Shown piece after piece: positions 1 to 8,269 of a stretch of 64,000 nucleotides of DNA. A program made the translations under genes and the position numbers. The notes beneath the pieces are model-generated. The model was given only the letters and a program-made list of their open reading frames with translations. It made no database searches and was not told where the DNA came from. Numbering within the stretch: the stretch's first letter is position 1; each line of letters starts with the position of its first letter. The DNA is from Rhizobium sp. SL42 (GTDB lineage Bacteria; Pseudomonadota; Alphaproteobacteria; Rhizobiales; Rhizobiaceae): the NCBI RefSeq assembly GCF_021729845.1, contig NZ_CP063397.1:7501-71500 (forward strand), in the 5' to 3' direction.

Positions 1-447
1 GTCGAACAGTGGCAGACGCTCTCACAATATGCGCTGGCGCTTTTTGCCAGGGGCCAGAAGCTCGCAGCCGCCAGGGGCCTGATCCTGGTCGATACCAAAT
101 ACGAATTTGGCACCGACGAGAATGGCACCATCATCCTTGCGGATGAAATTCACACGCCCGACAGCAGCCGTTACTGGATCGCCGACAGCTATCAGCAAGC
201 CTTTGAAGACGGCACCCGGCCGGCAAGCTTTGACAAGGATTTCGTCCGCGCCTGGGTTGCGGAACGCTGCGATCCCTACAAGGACAAAATCCCCGAAATT
301 CCGCAGGCGCTGGTCGAAGATACGTCGAGGGTCTATATAAAAGCCTATGAAGCGATCACAGGACAGACATTTGTCCCCGACGATCGCGGCGCGACACCGA
401 AGGATCGGGTCCGTGAAAATCTTGCCAGCTACTTTCCGGAGATATGA
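1..447 (+). CDS. purC: PurC, SAICAR synthetase (3' part)
   Basis: The first 148 codons in frame 1 are the C-terminal half of phosphoribosylaminoimidazole-succinocarboxamide synthase, which joins aspartate to CAIR in purine synthesis in the cytosol. The visible hallmarks are LVDTKYEFG followed by [12 protein letters not shown], the conserved substrate-binding and active-site stretch of the family. The gene is cut by the window edge, so the ATP-binding N-terminal half is missing here; nothing suggests that the gene itself is broken. The long C-terminal extension past the [10 protein letters not shown] block fits the roughly 300-residue rhizobial PurC form better than the short 240-residue E. 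coli form. The TetR gene begins seven bases after the stop codon. Confidence 0.9.
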   Translation, partial: VEQWQTLSQYALALFARGQKLAAARGLILVDTKYEFGTDENGTIILADEIHTPDSSRYWIADSYQQAFEDGTRPASFDKDFVRAWVAERCDPYKDKIPEIPQALVEDTSRVYIKAYEAITGQTFVPDDRGATPKDRVRENLASYFPEI

Positions 448-453
448 GCAATC

Positions 454-1125
454 GTGTCATCAGGCTTCGACAAATGCATGAAGAACAGTTCTGCTCAGGC
501 TATGCCTGAGCGGCACCCAGCGCCGCGCCGTTCGCGCCGACCTGCAGAGGAAACGCGCGAAGATATTCTGAACATGGCCGAAAACCTGTTTCGCCTACAT
601 GGTTATGCCAGCGTCACGATCGCCGACATCGCAGCAGAACTGTCGATGTCGCCGGCCAATGTCTTCAAGCATTTTCGCACAAAGGCAAGCCTGGTGGACG
701 CGATTGCAACCCGCGCGATCCAGGAAACCATCAATGAACTGAAGGTCCTTGATCAAAACAAGCCCGCCCCCGTTCGGCTCTATGAGCTTGCCCGTCACCT
801 GATGGACGAGCATCTTGCTGACCAGAAAGACGCACCCTTCGTCTTCGAGATGATCCAGGTGACCATCCGGGAAGAACTAGATTGCGGCGAGCGCTTCCGC
901 GAAATGGTGGTCGAGACAATCGCCGAGATCATTCGCGCCGGCAAAAGCCAAGGCCTGTACCATGTCACGGACATTCACCGGTATGCCGGCGCCACGTTTG
1001 ATGCTCTCGCATGTGTGATCCACCCTGTCATGCTCGGGATGGAAAATGCCGATAAATTGGCAACACGGTGTAAGGAAGTCGTCAATCTTATTGACATCGC
1101 CTTGCGCTCACCTCTTGCCAAGTGA
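454..1125 (+). CDS. TetR-family regulator, probable repressor of the adjacent RND efflux operon
   Basis: A 223-residue TetR-family protein. The N-terminal helix-turn-helix lies at about residues 40-75, with TIADIAAELSMSPANVFKHF as recognition region; the rest is a helical ligand-binding domain. The GTG start at 454 is preceded by GGAG at about 438; an internal ATG at codon 9 (478) is a possible alternative and would trim a basic N-terminal tail. It lies directly upstream of, and in the same direction as, an adaptor/RND/outer-membrane-factor gene set, the arrangement seen for AmeR-AmeABC of Agrobacterium and BepR-BepDE of Brucella. By that analogy it represses the pump genes and is relieved by a pump substrate; this is inference from position. 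An inverted repeat at 1120-1147 is a candidate operator. Confidence 0.85.
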   Translation: MSSGFDKCMKNSSAQAMPERHPAPRRSRRPAEETREDILNMAENLFRLHGYASVTIADIAAELSMSPANVFKHFRTKASLVDAIATRAIQETINELKVLDQNKPAPVRLYELARHLMDEHLADQKDAPFVFEMIQVTIREELDCGERFREMVVETIAEIIRAGKSQGLYHVTDIHRYAGATFDALACVIHPVMLGMENADKLATRCKEVVNLIDIALRSPLAK

Positions 1126-1147
1126 TGAAACTTAACATACGTCACTT
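1120..1147. promoter_or_regulatory. Candidate TetR operator upstream of the efflux genes
   Basis: AAGTGATG at 1120-1127 and CGTCACTT at 1140-1147 form an inverted repeat with seven of eight positions matching, separated by 12 bases. It starts at the very end of the tetR coding region and lies about 130 bases before the adaptor start. Size and position fit a TetR-family operator, but no second copy was found in the window. Confidence 0.35.
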
Positions 1148-1273
1148 CACATTTGCTGCCCTTGGGACGGGGCGGCAGTCGCGGCATCGGGCGTAGCAGC
1201 TCTCAAGGCTCCGGAATGGGCATGGGATTTGCTTCGCAAGATGCCTTTCGTCATTCTCGCTTTGGAACCCCCT

Positions 1274-2482
1274 ATGACACGACGTCTTAAGCTCACATCC
1301 GTCCTCGTACTCTGCGCGGCGGCGCTTGCCAGCTGCAGCGATTCCGGCACAGAACAGAATGCCGCGGGCGCACCCGGCGGCGAAAAGCCACCGTCACCGG
1401 TCAGCGTGGTGCTGATGAAGCAGGCGCCTCATCCCCTGACATCCACCCTGCCCGGCCGCGCCTCCGCTTTCCAGACTGCGGAAATCCGCCCGCGTGTCAG
1501 CGGCGTGATCAAGGAAATCGCCTTCAAGGAAGGCAGCGAAGTCAAGGCCGGCGACCTGCTCTTCAAGATTGAAGACGACAGCTATCGCGCGGAAGTCGCC
1601 CAGGCCCAGGCAAGCCTTGAAAAGGCCGAAGCCAGCGTACCGACCGCACAGTCGAACCTGGCCCGTCAGGAACGCCTGGTCAACAGCGGTGCAACGCAGG
1701 TCGAGCTTGAAAATGCCCGCGTAACGCTTCTGCAGGCCCAGGCCGATGTGGCCCAGGCGAAAGCCGCCCTGCGCGCCGCCGAAATCAATCTCAACCTGAC
1801 CGAGATCCGTGCTCCTTTCGAAGGTGTCACGAACGTATCGGCCTTCTCCATCGGCAACGTTGTGACGGCCAACCAGACAGATGCCCTGACGACTTTGCGT
1901 CGCCTCGACCCGATCTACATTGAATTGACCGAATCCAGCGTCAATCTCCTGCGCCTGCGCGAAGCCATCAAGGCAGGCCGCGTCGATCAGTCGGGCGACC
2001 AGAGGGCCGATATCCGCCTCACGCTGGAAGATGGTCAGCAGTATCCGATCGTCGGCAAGCTCGACATGTCGGAAATGGCGGTCAGCCAGACGACCGGTAC
2101 CTTCTCCATCCGTGCAGTGTTCGACAATCCGGACAACCTCATCCTGCCCGGCATGTATGTCCGCGCCACGGTCACGGTTGGCACAGAAAACGGCTTCCTC
2201 ATTCCCCAGCGCGCCGCCACCCGCAACGCCCAGGGCGAACTGAACGCGAAATTCGTCACCGCCGAGAACAAGGTCGAAACCCGCACCTTCGCTGACAGCC
2301 AGATCTCCGGCAACAATTGGCTGGTGGCTTCCGGCATCAAGGACGGCGACAAGCTGATCGTGGACGGTTTCCAGTGGATCGGTGACGGCGCGCCTGTCCA
2401 GCCGGTCGAAGCCACAATCAATGATCAGGGATTCGTCGTTGAAACCGCGGCGCCCGCCGCCGCCCCTGCAGCGCAACCGTAA
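1274..2482 (+). CDS. RND efflux periplasmic adaptor lipoprotein (AcrA/AmeA/BepD type)
   Basis: A membrane-fusion protein of 402 residues linking the inner-membrane RND pump to the outer-membrane channel. The N-terminus has a charged MTRRLKL stretch, a hydrophobic core and a lipobox LASC with Cys about residue 21, so it should be a lipoprotein. Then come the beta-barrel and lipoyl half-motifs (RPRVSGVIKEIAFKEGSEVKAGDLLF), a coiled-coil hairpin rich in Ala/Gln/Glu at about residues 100-170, and the second lipoyl half with EIRAPFEG. The reading frame is open from 1229, but the ATG at 1274 gives a proper signal peptide and is preferred. It is followed 41 bases later by the RND pump gene. Confidence 0.9.
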   Translation: MTRRLKLTSVLVLCAAALASCSDSGTEQNAAGAPGGEKPPSPVSVVLMKQAPHPLTSTLPGRASAFQTAEIRPRVSGVIKEIAFKEGSEVKAGDLLFKIEDDSYRAEVAQAQASLEKAEASVPTAQSNLARQERLVNSGATQVELENARVTLLQAQADVAQAKAALRAAEINLNLTEIRAPFEGVTNVSAFSIGNVVTANQTDALTTLRRLDPIYIELTESSVNLLRLREAIKAGRVDQSGDQRADIRLTLEDGQQYPIVGKLDMSEMAVSQTTGTFSIRAVFDNPDNLILPGMYVRATVTVGTENGFLIPQRAATRNAQGELNAKFVTAENKVETRTFADSQISGNNWLVASGIKDGDKLIVDGFQWIGDGAPVQPVEATINDQGFVVETAAPAAAPAAQP

Positions 2483-2523
2483 TCGCGCTCCGGCTAGGCA
2501 CAACAGGCGTTAAGGGATAACCA

Positions 2524-5500
2524 ATGGCCAAGTATTTCATCCGTCGCCCGATCTTTGCATGGGTGATCGCGATCATCATCATGTTGGGAGGCGCTTTGGC
2601 GATCTCGACATTGTCGATCGCCCAATATCCGGAAATCGCGCCGACGACGGTTCGCATTTCCGCAACCTATACCGGCGCCAGCGCCGAAACAGTTGAAAAG
2701 TCGGTGACATCCATCATCGAGGACGGCATGACCGGCCTTGATGATCTCACCTACATGACCTCGTCATCGAGCACTGGATCCGCAACCGTCACGCTGACCT
2801 TCGGCAACACCATCGACCCGGACATCGCCCAGGTCCAGGTGCAGAACAAGCTGCAACTCGTGCAGTCGCAGCTGCCGGATGTGGTTCAGACGACGGGGCT
2901 TTCGGTCACCCGGTCGACTTCCAGCATTCTGCTGGTTGGCGCGCTCGTGTCGACCGACGGCAAGCGCAGCCCGGTTGAACTCGGCGATATCTTCACCAGC
3001 CAGATCGAGGACCAGATCAAGCGGCTGGAAGGCGTCGGCAGCATCCAGATCTTCGGCACCGGCTACGCCATGCGCGTCTGGCTTGACCCGCTCAAGCTCA
3101 ACAAGTTCCAGCTGACGCCAAGCGACATCACGTCCGCCATCGAGGCCCAGAATACCCAGGTATCCGTCGGCTCGATCGGCGGCCAGCCGGTCGCTCAGGG
3201 TCAGCAGCTGAATGTCACGGTCACGGCGCAGAGCCAGTTGCAGACGGTTGCCGATTTTGAATCGATCATTCTCAAGGTTGAAACCGACGGCGCAACCGTC
3301 CGCCTCAGCGATGTCTCGCGTATCGAGATCGGCCAGGAAGAATATTCGACGAACACCCGCTCCAACCGCAAGCCGGCAACCGGCTTTGCCGTGAACCTAG
3401 CTACCGGCGCGAATGCCCTCGACACAGCTGCCCGCGTCAAGGCTGCCCTGGGTGCGGTAACTGCCAGCCTGCCTGAAAATGTCGTCATCACCTACCCCTA
3501 CGACACGACGCCATTTGTTCAGCTTTCGATCGAGAAGGTTGTCCACACGCTGATCGAAGCGATCGTGCTGGTGTTCTTCGTGTTGCTGATCTTCCTGCAG
3601 AACCTGCGCGCAACGATCATTCCGATGATTGCGGTACCTGTCGTTTTGCTGGGAACCTTCGGCATCCTCGCGTTGACGGGCTACTCGATCAACACATTGA
3701 CGATGTTTGCCATGGTGCTGGCCATCGGCCTTCTCGTCGACGACGCGATCGTCGTCGTCGAAAACGTCGAACGCATCATGTCGGAAGAAGGCTTGTCGCC
3801 GCTTGAAGCGACCGAGAAGTCCATGGGTGAAATCACCGGTGCCATCGTCGGCATCGCGCTGGTGCTCACCGCGGTCTTCATCCCGATGGCGTTCTTCGGC
3901 GGTTCGACCGGTATCATCTATCGCCAGTTCTCGGTGACCATCATATCGGCAATGCTGCTGTCGGCACTCGTTGCCATCGTGCTGACGCCGGCACTCTGCG
4001 CCACGATGCTGAAGCCAATCGACCACACGGCGGAAAAGCGCGGTTTGGCCGGCTGGTTCAACCGCAACTTCGAAAAGACGACCAACAGCTATGTTTCGTC
4101 GATCGCTTATCTCTTGAAGCGCCCAATGCGCGTGATGCTGATGTTTGCTGTCGTCATCGCCGGGTGCGCCTGGTTCTTCATCCGCATGCCGACCTCCTTC
4201 CTGCCACAGGAAGACCAGGGCGTGCTGATGACGATTGTCCAGCTTCCGAACGGCGCCACAACTGCGCGGACGGAAGAAGTCATCAAGAAGATCGAGGACT
4301 TCTATCTGGAGAAGGAAAAGGACTCGATCCAGGACGTGTTCGCGGTATCCGGCTTCAGCTTTACCGGCTCGGGCCAGAACTACGCGATGGTCTTCGCCAA
4401 GCTGAAGGACTTCGACCTGAGAAAGTCGCCGGACCAGGCTGCGTCTGCAGTGGTCCAGCGCGCGATGGGCTATTTCTTCACCCTGCGTGACGCGATGGTC
4501 TTCCCGTTGCAGCCTCCGGCGATTCCGGGTCTCGGCAATTCGAGCGGCTTCTCTATGTATCTCGTCGACAGCGGCAAGAATGGTACCGAAGCCCTGACGG
4601 CAGCGTCCCAGAAACTGATCCAGGCCGGCGGAAGCAATGCGAATGTCAGCTCGCTGCGTTCCAACAGCCCGCCGTCCGAAAGCCAGCTGAAGATCCTCCT
4701 CGACCAGGAAAAGATGGGAGCGATGGGGCTCGATCTCGCCACCGTCAATTCGATGCTGTCGACGATCTTTGCCGGACGCGATGTCAACGACTTCACGCTC
4801 AACAGCGAGCTGAAGCCGGTGATCGTTCAGGGTGACGCGCCCTATCGCATGCGCTCGGATTCCATCAACGAATGGTTTGCCCGCAACGGCACCGGCGAGA
4901 TGGTCCCCTTCTCGGCCTTCACCAACCTGCAATGGATCACCGGCGCACCGAACCTCGACCGTTACAACGGGATCGGCGCAATCTCGCTCGAGGGCGCGGC
5001 CGGTGCGGGTGTCAGCTCGGGCACCGCGATGGACACAATGGAACAGCTGACCGCCGAACTTGGCGGCGGCTATACCGTGGCCTGGCAGGGCATTTCCTAC
5101 CAGGAACGTCTGTCGGGATCTCAGGCACCGATGCTCTATGCCCTTTCGGTACTGATCGTCTTCCTATGCCTGGCAGCCCTCTACGAAAGCTGGTCAATCC
5201 CGTTCTCGGTCATCATGGCTGTGCCGGTCGGCGTTCTCGGCGCCGTAGCTGCCGCTTCACTGTTCGGCCAGTCGAACGACGTCTACTTCAAGGTGGGCCT
5301 GCTGACGACGATCGGCCTTGCGGCAAAGAACGCGATTCTCATCGTGGAATTTGCCAAGGACAGGCAAGCGGCGGGTGTTGGCCTGATCGAAGCGACACTC
5401 GAAGCCGCAAAGCTTCGTCTGCGCCCGATCATCATGACATCGCTGGCCTTCATTCTTGGGGTTGTGCCACTTGCAATCGCAACGGGTGCCGGTTCGGCAG

Positions 5501-5640
5501 CGCAGAATTCGATCGGTATTGGCGTACTTGGCGGCATGCTGACTGCGACGGCACTCGGAATTTTCTTCGTGCCATCGTTCTTTGTCATCATTCGCAAGCT
5601 TTCCAGCAGGGAAAAACGCACGCCCCCCCTGTCATCTTGA
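2524..5640 (+). CDS. RND multidrug efflux pump, HAE1 family (AcrB/AmeB/BepE type)
   Basis: A 1038-residue inner-membrane proton/drug antiporter of the hydrophobe/amphiphile efflux family, normal length for AcrB homologues. It starts with FIRRPIFAWVIAIIIMLGG (TM1) and has a large periplasmic loop after TM1 and another after TM7. The proton-relay residues are visible: the Asp pair D406-D407 in TM4 (GLLVDDAIVVVENV) and K935 in TM10 (GLAAKNAILIVEF). It should form a trimer that docks on the adaptor encoded just upstream and the outer-membrane factor encoded downstream. The substrate range cannot be read from sequence. A perfect hairpin lies in the 142-base gap before the next gene. Confidence 0.95.
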   Translation: MAKYFIRRPIFAWVIAIIIMLGGALAISTLSIAQYPEIAPTTVRISATYTGASAETVEKSVTSIIEDGMTGLDDLTYMTSSSSTGSATVTLTFGNTIDPDIAQVQVQNKLQLVQSQLPDVVQTTGLSVTRSTSSILLVGALVSTDGKRSPVELGDIFTSQIEDQIKRLEGVGSIQIFGTGYAMRVWLDPLKLNKFQLTPSDITSAIEAQNTQVSVGSIGGQPVAQGQQLNVTVTAQSQLQTVADFESIILKVETDGATVRLSDVSRIEIGQEEYSTNTRSNRKPATGFAVNLATGANALDTAARVKAALGAVTASLPENVVITYPYDTTPFVQLSIEKVVHTLIEAIVLVFFVLLIFLQNLRATIIPMIAVPVVLLGTFGILALTGYSINTLTMFAMVLAIGLLVDDAIVVVENVERIMSEEGLSPLEATEKSMGEITGAIVGIALVLTAVFIPMAFFGGSTGIIYRQFSVTIISAMLLSALVAIVLTPALCATMLKPIDHTAEKRGLAGWFNRNFEKTTNSYVSSIAYLLKRPMRVMLMFAVVIAGCAWFFIRMPTSFLPQEDQGVLMTIVQLPNGATTARTEEVIKKIEDFYLEKEKDSIQDVFAVSGFSFTGSGQNYAMVFAKLKDFDLRKSPDQAASAVVQRAMGYFFTLRDAMVFPLQPPAIPGLGNSSGFSMYLVDSGKNGTEALTAASQKLIQAGGSNANVSSLRSNSPPSESQLKILLDQEKMGAMGLDLATVNSMLSTIFAGRDVNDFTLNSELKPVIVQGDAPYRMRSDSINEWFARNGTGEMVPFSAFTNLQWITGAPNLDRYNGIGAISLEGAAGAGVSSGTAMDTMEQLTAELGGGYTVAWQGISYQERLSGSQAPMLYALSVLIVFLCLAALYESWSIPFSVIMAVPVGVLGAVAAASLFGQSNDVYFKVGLLTTIGLAAKNAILIVEFAKDRQAAGVGLIEATLEAAKLRLRPIIMTSLAFILGVVPLAIATGAGSAAQNSIGIGVLGGMLTATALGIFFVPSFFVIIRKLSSREKRTPPLSS

Positions 5641-5670
5641 TCTCTGTGTTGATAGGTTAAGGAAACATTG

Positions 5671-5695
5671 TGTCGGCTTTCGGGGAAAGCCGACA
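5671..5695 (+). other. Perfect 11-bp stem-loop inside the efflux operon
   Basis: TGTCGGCTTTC at 5671-5681 pairs perfectly with GAAAGCCGACA at 5685-5695 around a GGG loop. No T-run follows on either strand, so it is not a standard intrinsic terminator. It lies between the pump and outer-membrane-factor genes and could be an mRNA-processing or stabilising element, a partial terminator, or a regulator site. Confidence 0.6.
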
Positions 5696-5782
5696 TAATA
5701 ATTAAGCATAAATTCACGCAACCGCGCTCTCATGAACGAATCAGGCTGCGGTCCGTAACTTGGGTGAAAGATCTAGGAAAAG

Positions 5783-7204
5783 ATGATGGGTTCTATTCGC
5801 ATAGCCGCTCCCCTCGCGATGCTTCTACTTTCCGGCTGCGTGACCGGTCCTGATCACACCGCGCCAGAGACCCCGTTGCCGGGCAAGTTTGCCGAAGGCG
5901 GCAAAGAAGCGAATGGCGACGTGTCGACCGTTGCCTGGTGGACCGCATTCAACGATCCAAGGTTGAATTCGCTGGTCGAGCAGGGCATGAACCAGAACCT
6001 CGATGTGCTCCAGGCCCTTGAACGCATTACCGCCGCCGAAGCGAGCTACCTTGCCGCCGATGCGAGCGCCAAGCCCCGGCTTGACCTGTCCGCGTCGCAG
6101 GAAACCTCGCGTCAGACAGGCCGCGGTGCCTATTCCGGCCAATCGCAGGCCACAACATCGACCAGCTCCGGCGGCTTGAGCGCTTCCTGGGTGCTTGACC
6201 TGTTCGGCCAGTATCGCCGGACCAAGGAAAGCTCCAAGGCAACACTCGATGCAGCCTACGCCAGCGCCGACGTTGCTCGCCTGACATATCTTTCCAGCAT
6301 TGCCACAGCCTATATCGATGCCCGCTTCTTCCAGGAGCGAATCGCCATTGCCAAAAAGAGCCTGGCGTCCCGCCGCGAAACGCTGGACCTGACCAAGCTT
6401 CAGCTTGAGGCAGGCGCTGCATCGCGTCTCGATGTTGTTCAGTCCGAAGGTCTGGTGAATTCGACCCTGTCTGAAATCCCGGGCCTCGAAACAAGCTTCC
6501 GCGCATCGGCACATCGCATCGCCCTGCTGCTTGGTCTTCCGGCATCTTCGCTGGTCGCCGATCTGCAGAAGGGTGCATCGCAGCCTTACGCACGTCGCAG
6601 TGTCAGCGCCGGCGTCCCGGCCGACCTGGTTCGCAATCGTCCGGACATCCGCGCCGCAGAACGCAATCTGGCCGCAGCCGTTGCCCAGATCGGCGTCGCG
6701 GAGGCACAGCTTTATCCGTCGATCTCCCTCAGCGGCACGATCTCGTCCAGCATCATCGCCACCAGCGCGGCAAGCGGCGGCGTCACCCCCTGGTCCTTCG
6801 GCCCGAGCCTGACCCTGCCGATCTTCGACGGCGGCCGCCTGAAGGCCAATGTCGACATTGCCAACTCTTCGGCCCGCGAACAGTATCTGGCCTGGAAGCA
6901 GACCGTACTCTCGGCCGTTGAAGACGTGGAAAATGCCCTGGCTTCGATCAGCCGTACGCGCCGGACGGTGTCCGCACTCAACGCGACGGTGAATTCTTAC
7001 CAGGAAGCCCTGTCCCTCTCGACGGCAAGCTACCGTGATGGCGCATCGTCGCTGCTCGACGTTCTCGACGCTCAGCGCTCGGTCGATAGCGCCCGCGCAA
7101 ATCTGGCAGCCGCCGTCCAGCAGATGGCCACCGACTATGTCAACTTGAACGTTGCGATCGGCGGCGGCTACGCCTTCGACGCGAAAACCGCCAAGACGAT
7201 GTAA
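5783..7204 (+). CDS. RND outer-membrane factor lipoprotein, NodT/OprM family (AmeC type)
   Basis: A 473-residue outer-membrane channel of the TolC/OprM class. The N-terminus carries a short signal peptide with lipobox LLSGC, so it is a lipoprotein. The protein shows the family's internal duplication: two long coiled-coil helix regions, each with a conserved stretch (RLDVVQSEGLVNSTLSEIPGLE in the first repeat, SSLLDVLDAQRSVDSARANL in the second), and the ADLVRNRPDIRAAERNLAAA block. AGGAAAAG at 5775-5782 precedes tandem ATG codons at 5783 and 5786; the second has slightly better spacing. With the adaptor and pump it forms a complete tripartite export system. A strong terminator follows. Confidence 0.92.
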   Translation: MMGSIRIAAPLAMLLLSGCVTGPDHTAPETPLPGKFAEGGKEANGDVSTVAWWTAFNDPRLNSLVEQGMNQNLDVLQALERITAAEASYLAADASAKPRLDLSASQETSRQTGRGAYSGQSQATTSTSSGGLSASWVLDLFGQYRRTKESSKATLDAAYASADVARLTYLSSIATAYIDARFFQERIAIAKKSLASRRETLDLTKLQLEAGAASRLDVVQSEGLVNSTLSEIPGLETSFRASAHRIALLLGLPASSLVADLQKGASQPYARRSVSAGVPADLVRNRPDIRAAERNLAAAVAQIGVAEAQLYPSISLSGTISSSIIATSAASGGVTPWSFGPSLTLPIFDGGRLKANVDIANSSAREQYLAWKQTVLSAVEDVENALASISRTRRTVSALNATVNSYQEALSLSTASYRDGASSLLDVLDAQRSVDSARANLAAAVQQMATDYVNLNVAIGGGYAFDAKTAKTM

Positions 7205-7218
7205 TAGACATGCATCCG

Positions 7219-7257
7219 AAAAAGCCCGGCGCCAGAAATGGCAGCCGGGCTTTTTTT
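7219..7257. terminator. Bidirectional intrinsic terminator after the efflux operon
   Basis: A stem of AAAGCCCGGC (7221-7230) with GCCGGGCTTT (7244-7253), whose loop itself pairs GCCA with TGGC around GAAA, followed by a run of T. On the other strand a T-run also follows, so it can serve the convergent regulator gene ending at 7287. Confidence 0.9.
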
Positions 7258-7286
7258 ATGTGCCAAATGGCAACAGAAGCATCCGA

Positions 7287-8117
7287 TCAGAATGTCGCGG
7301 GTGTATTGATCCAGATCAGAACCGTCTCGCTGCTTGCCGTGTTGCGCCAGGAATGCGGCCTGCGGCTTTCGAAATAGAAGCTGTCGCCGGCATGCAGTTC
7401 GAAGAAGCAGTCTCCATCCAGGATGATTTCCAGGCTGCCCGACAGCATGTGGATGAATTCTTCGCCGGCGTGCTGATAAGCTCCTTCGCTTGACGCGCCA
7501 GGCGCAAGCTGGAAGCGATTGCACTCCATCTGGTTGCGTCCCTCGGCCAGCACCTGGATGGCAACGCCGGATGACGTTGCAGGCCAGGATGGCCACTTTC
7601 CGTCCCGAATGAGCGATTCGCCTCCCTGCCCCTGCTCCTGGCCACTCAGGGACGCGACGGTGGTGCCAAGACAGCTGGCGACCTCATGCAAGGCCGTGAA
7701 GGACAGCCCTTGCGAGGTGCGCTCGAATGTTGAAAGCTGCGACACCGACACGCCGGTTTTCTGCGCGACGGCCTCCAGGGTCTTGCCGGCTTCTCGGCGC
7801 AAGCGGCGAATCTTCAGGCCAACAGGAAAACTGGCGGGATCGCCGGCATCTTCCGGCTCGAATGATGTGATCTCGGGTTCCACCGCGACAGCCTCGCCGC
7901 GCAAGCTCTCCCGGATTGCAGCCGGATTCAGTCCCTTTTCGCTCCGCAGCCAGGAAATTGTCTTCAACCGGTCCACCAGTGCGCGATCGTAAAGCCGCTG
8001 GCCTTTCGGCGTGCGGATCGGCTGGATCAGATCCTGCGTTTCCCAAAGCCGCAAAGTTGACGGCGATACGCCTGCCATCCTCGCGGCCTCAGCAATCTTG
8101 AAACGGATATCATCCAT
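7287..8117 (-). CDS. MerR-XRE-cupin fusion regulator, divergent from gabTD
   Basis: A 276-residue regulator with three recognisable parts. Residues about 5-70 form a MerR-type winged helix (RFKIAEAARMAGVSPSTLRL and the RTPKGQRLYD wing). Residues about 98-152 form a Cro/cI-type helix-turn-helix (IRRLRREAGKTLEAVAQKTG, SQLSTFERTSQGLS). Residues about 195-276 are a small cupin (HAGEEFIHMLSGSLEI, GDSFYFESRRPHSWRN) that probably binds an effector. XRE-cupin proteins such as PuuR control putrescine/GABA genes, and this gene is divergent from gabT, so it likely senses GABA or a related omega-amino acid; this is inference. Two different DNA-binding domains on one chain is unusual. The intergenic dyad at 8184-8200 is a likely target. 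Confidence 0.85.
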   Translation of the reverse strand: MDDIRFKIAEAARMAGVSPSTLRLWETQDLIQPIRTPKGQRLYDRALVDRLKTISWLRSEKGLNPAAIRESLRGEAVAVEPEITSFEPEDAGDPASFPVGLKIRRLRREAGKTLEAVAQKTGVSVSQLSTFERTSQGLSFTALHEVASCLGTTVASLSGQEQGQGGESLIRDGKWPSWPATSSGVAIQVLAEGRNQMECNRFQLAPGASSEGAYQHAGEEFIHMLSGSLEIILDGDCFFELHAGDSFYFESRRPHSWRNTASSETVLIWINTPATF

Positions 8118-8172
8118 GAGTTCAGGTCCTACCGCACGACGTCACTGCGCCCGGTAATAATTGCGGCAAACC

Positions 8173-8212
8173 ATATTGCAAGTCTACAGAAAAAATGTAG
8201 GAAATATGCAAG
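8173..8212. promoter_or_regulatory. Candidate operator between the MerR-XRE-cupin gene and gabT
   Basis: CTACA at 8184-8188 and TGTAG at 8196-8200 form a dyad with a 7-base A-rich centre. It is flanked by two near-identical direct copies, ATATTGCAAG (8173-8182) and ATATGCAAG (8204-8212). The combination of a dyad and flanking repeats would suit a regulator with two kinds of DNA-binding domain. Confidence 0.45.
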
Positions 8213-8269
8213 AGCAATGATCGGACCGAAGAACCGACGCCGATGGCCCATCCAGAGAGGACCTTTACG

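Noticed and set aside
1394..2503. 369-residue open frame antisense to the adaptor gene
   Set aside because: Mirror frame of the adaptor gene without any family motif.
3397..4932. 511-residue open frame antisense to the RND pump
   Set aside because: Composition is that of a GC-rich mirror frame (many Arg, His, Asp, Gln) opposite a well-recognised gene.
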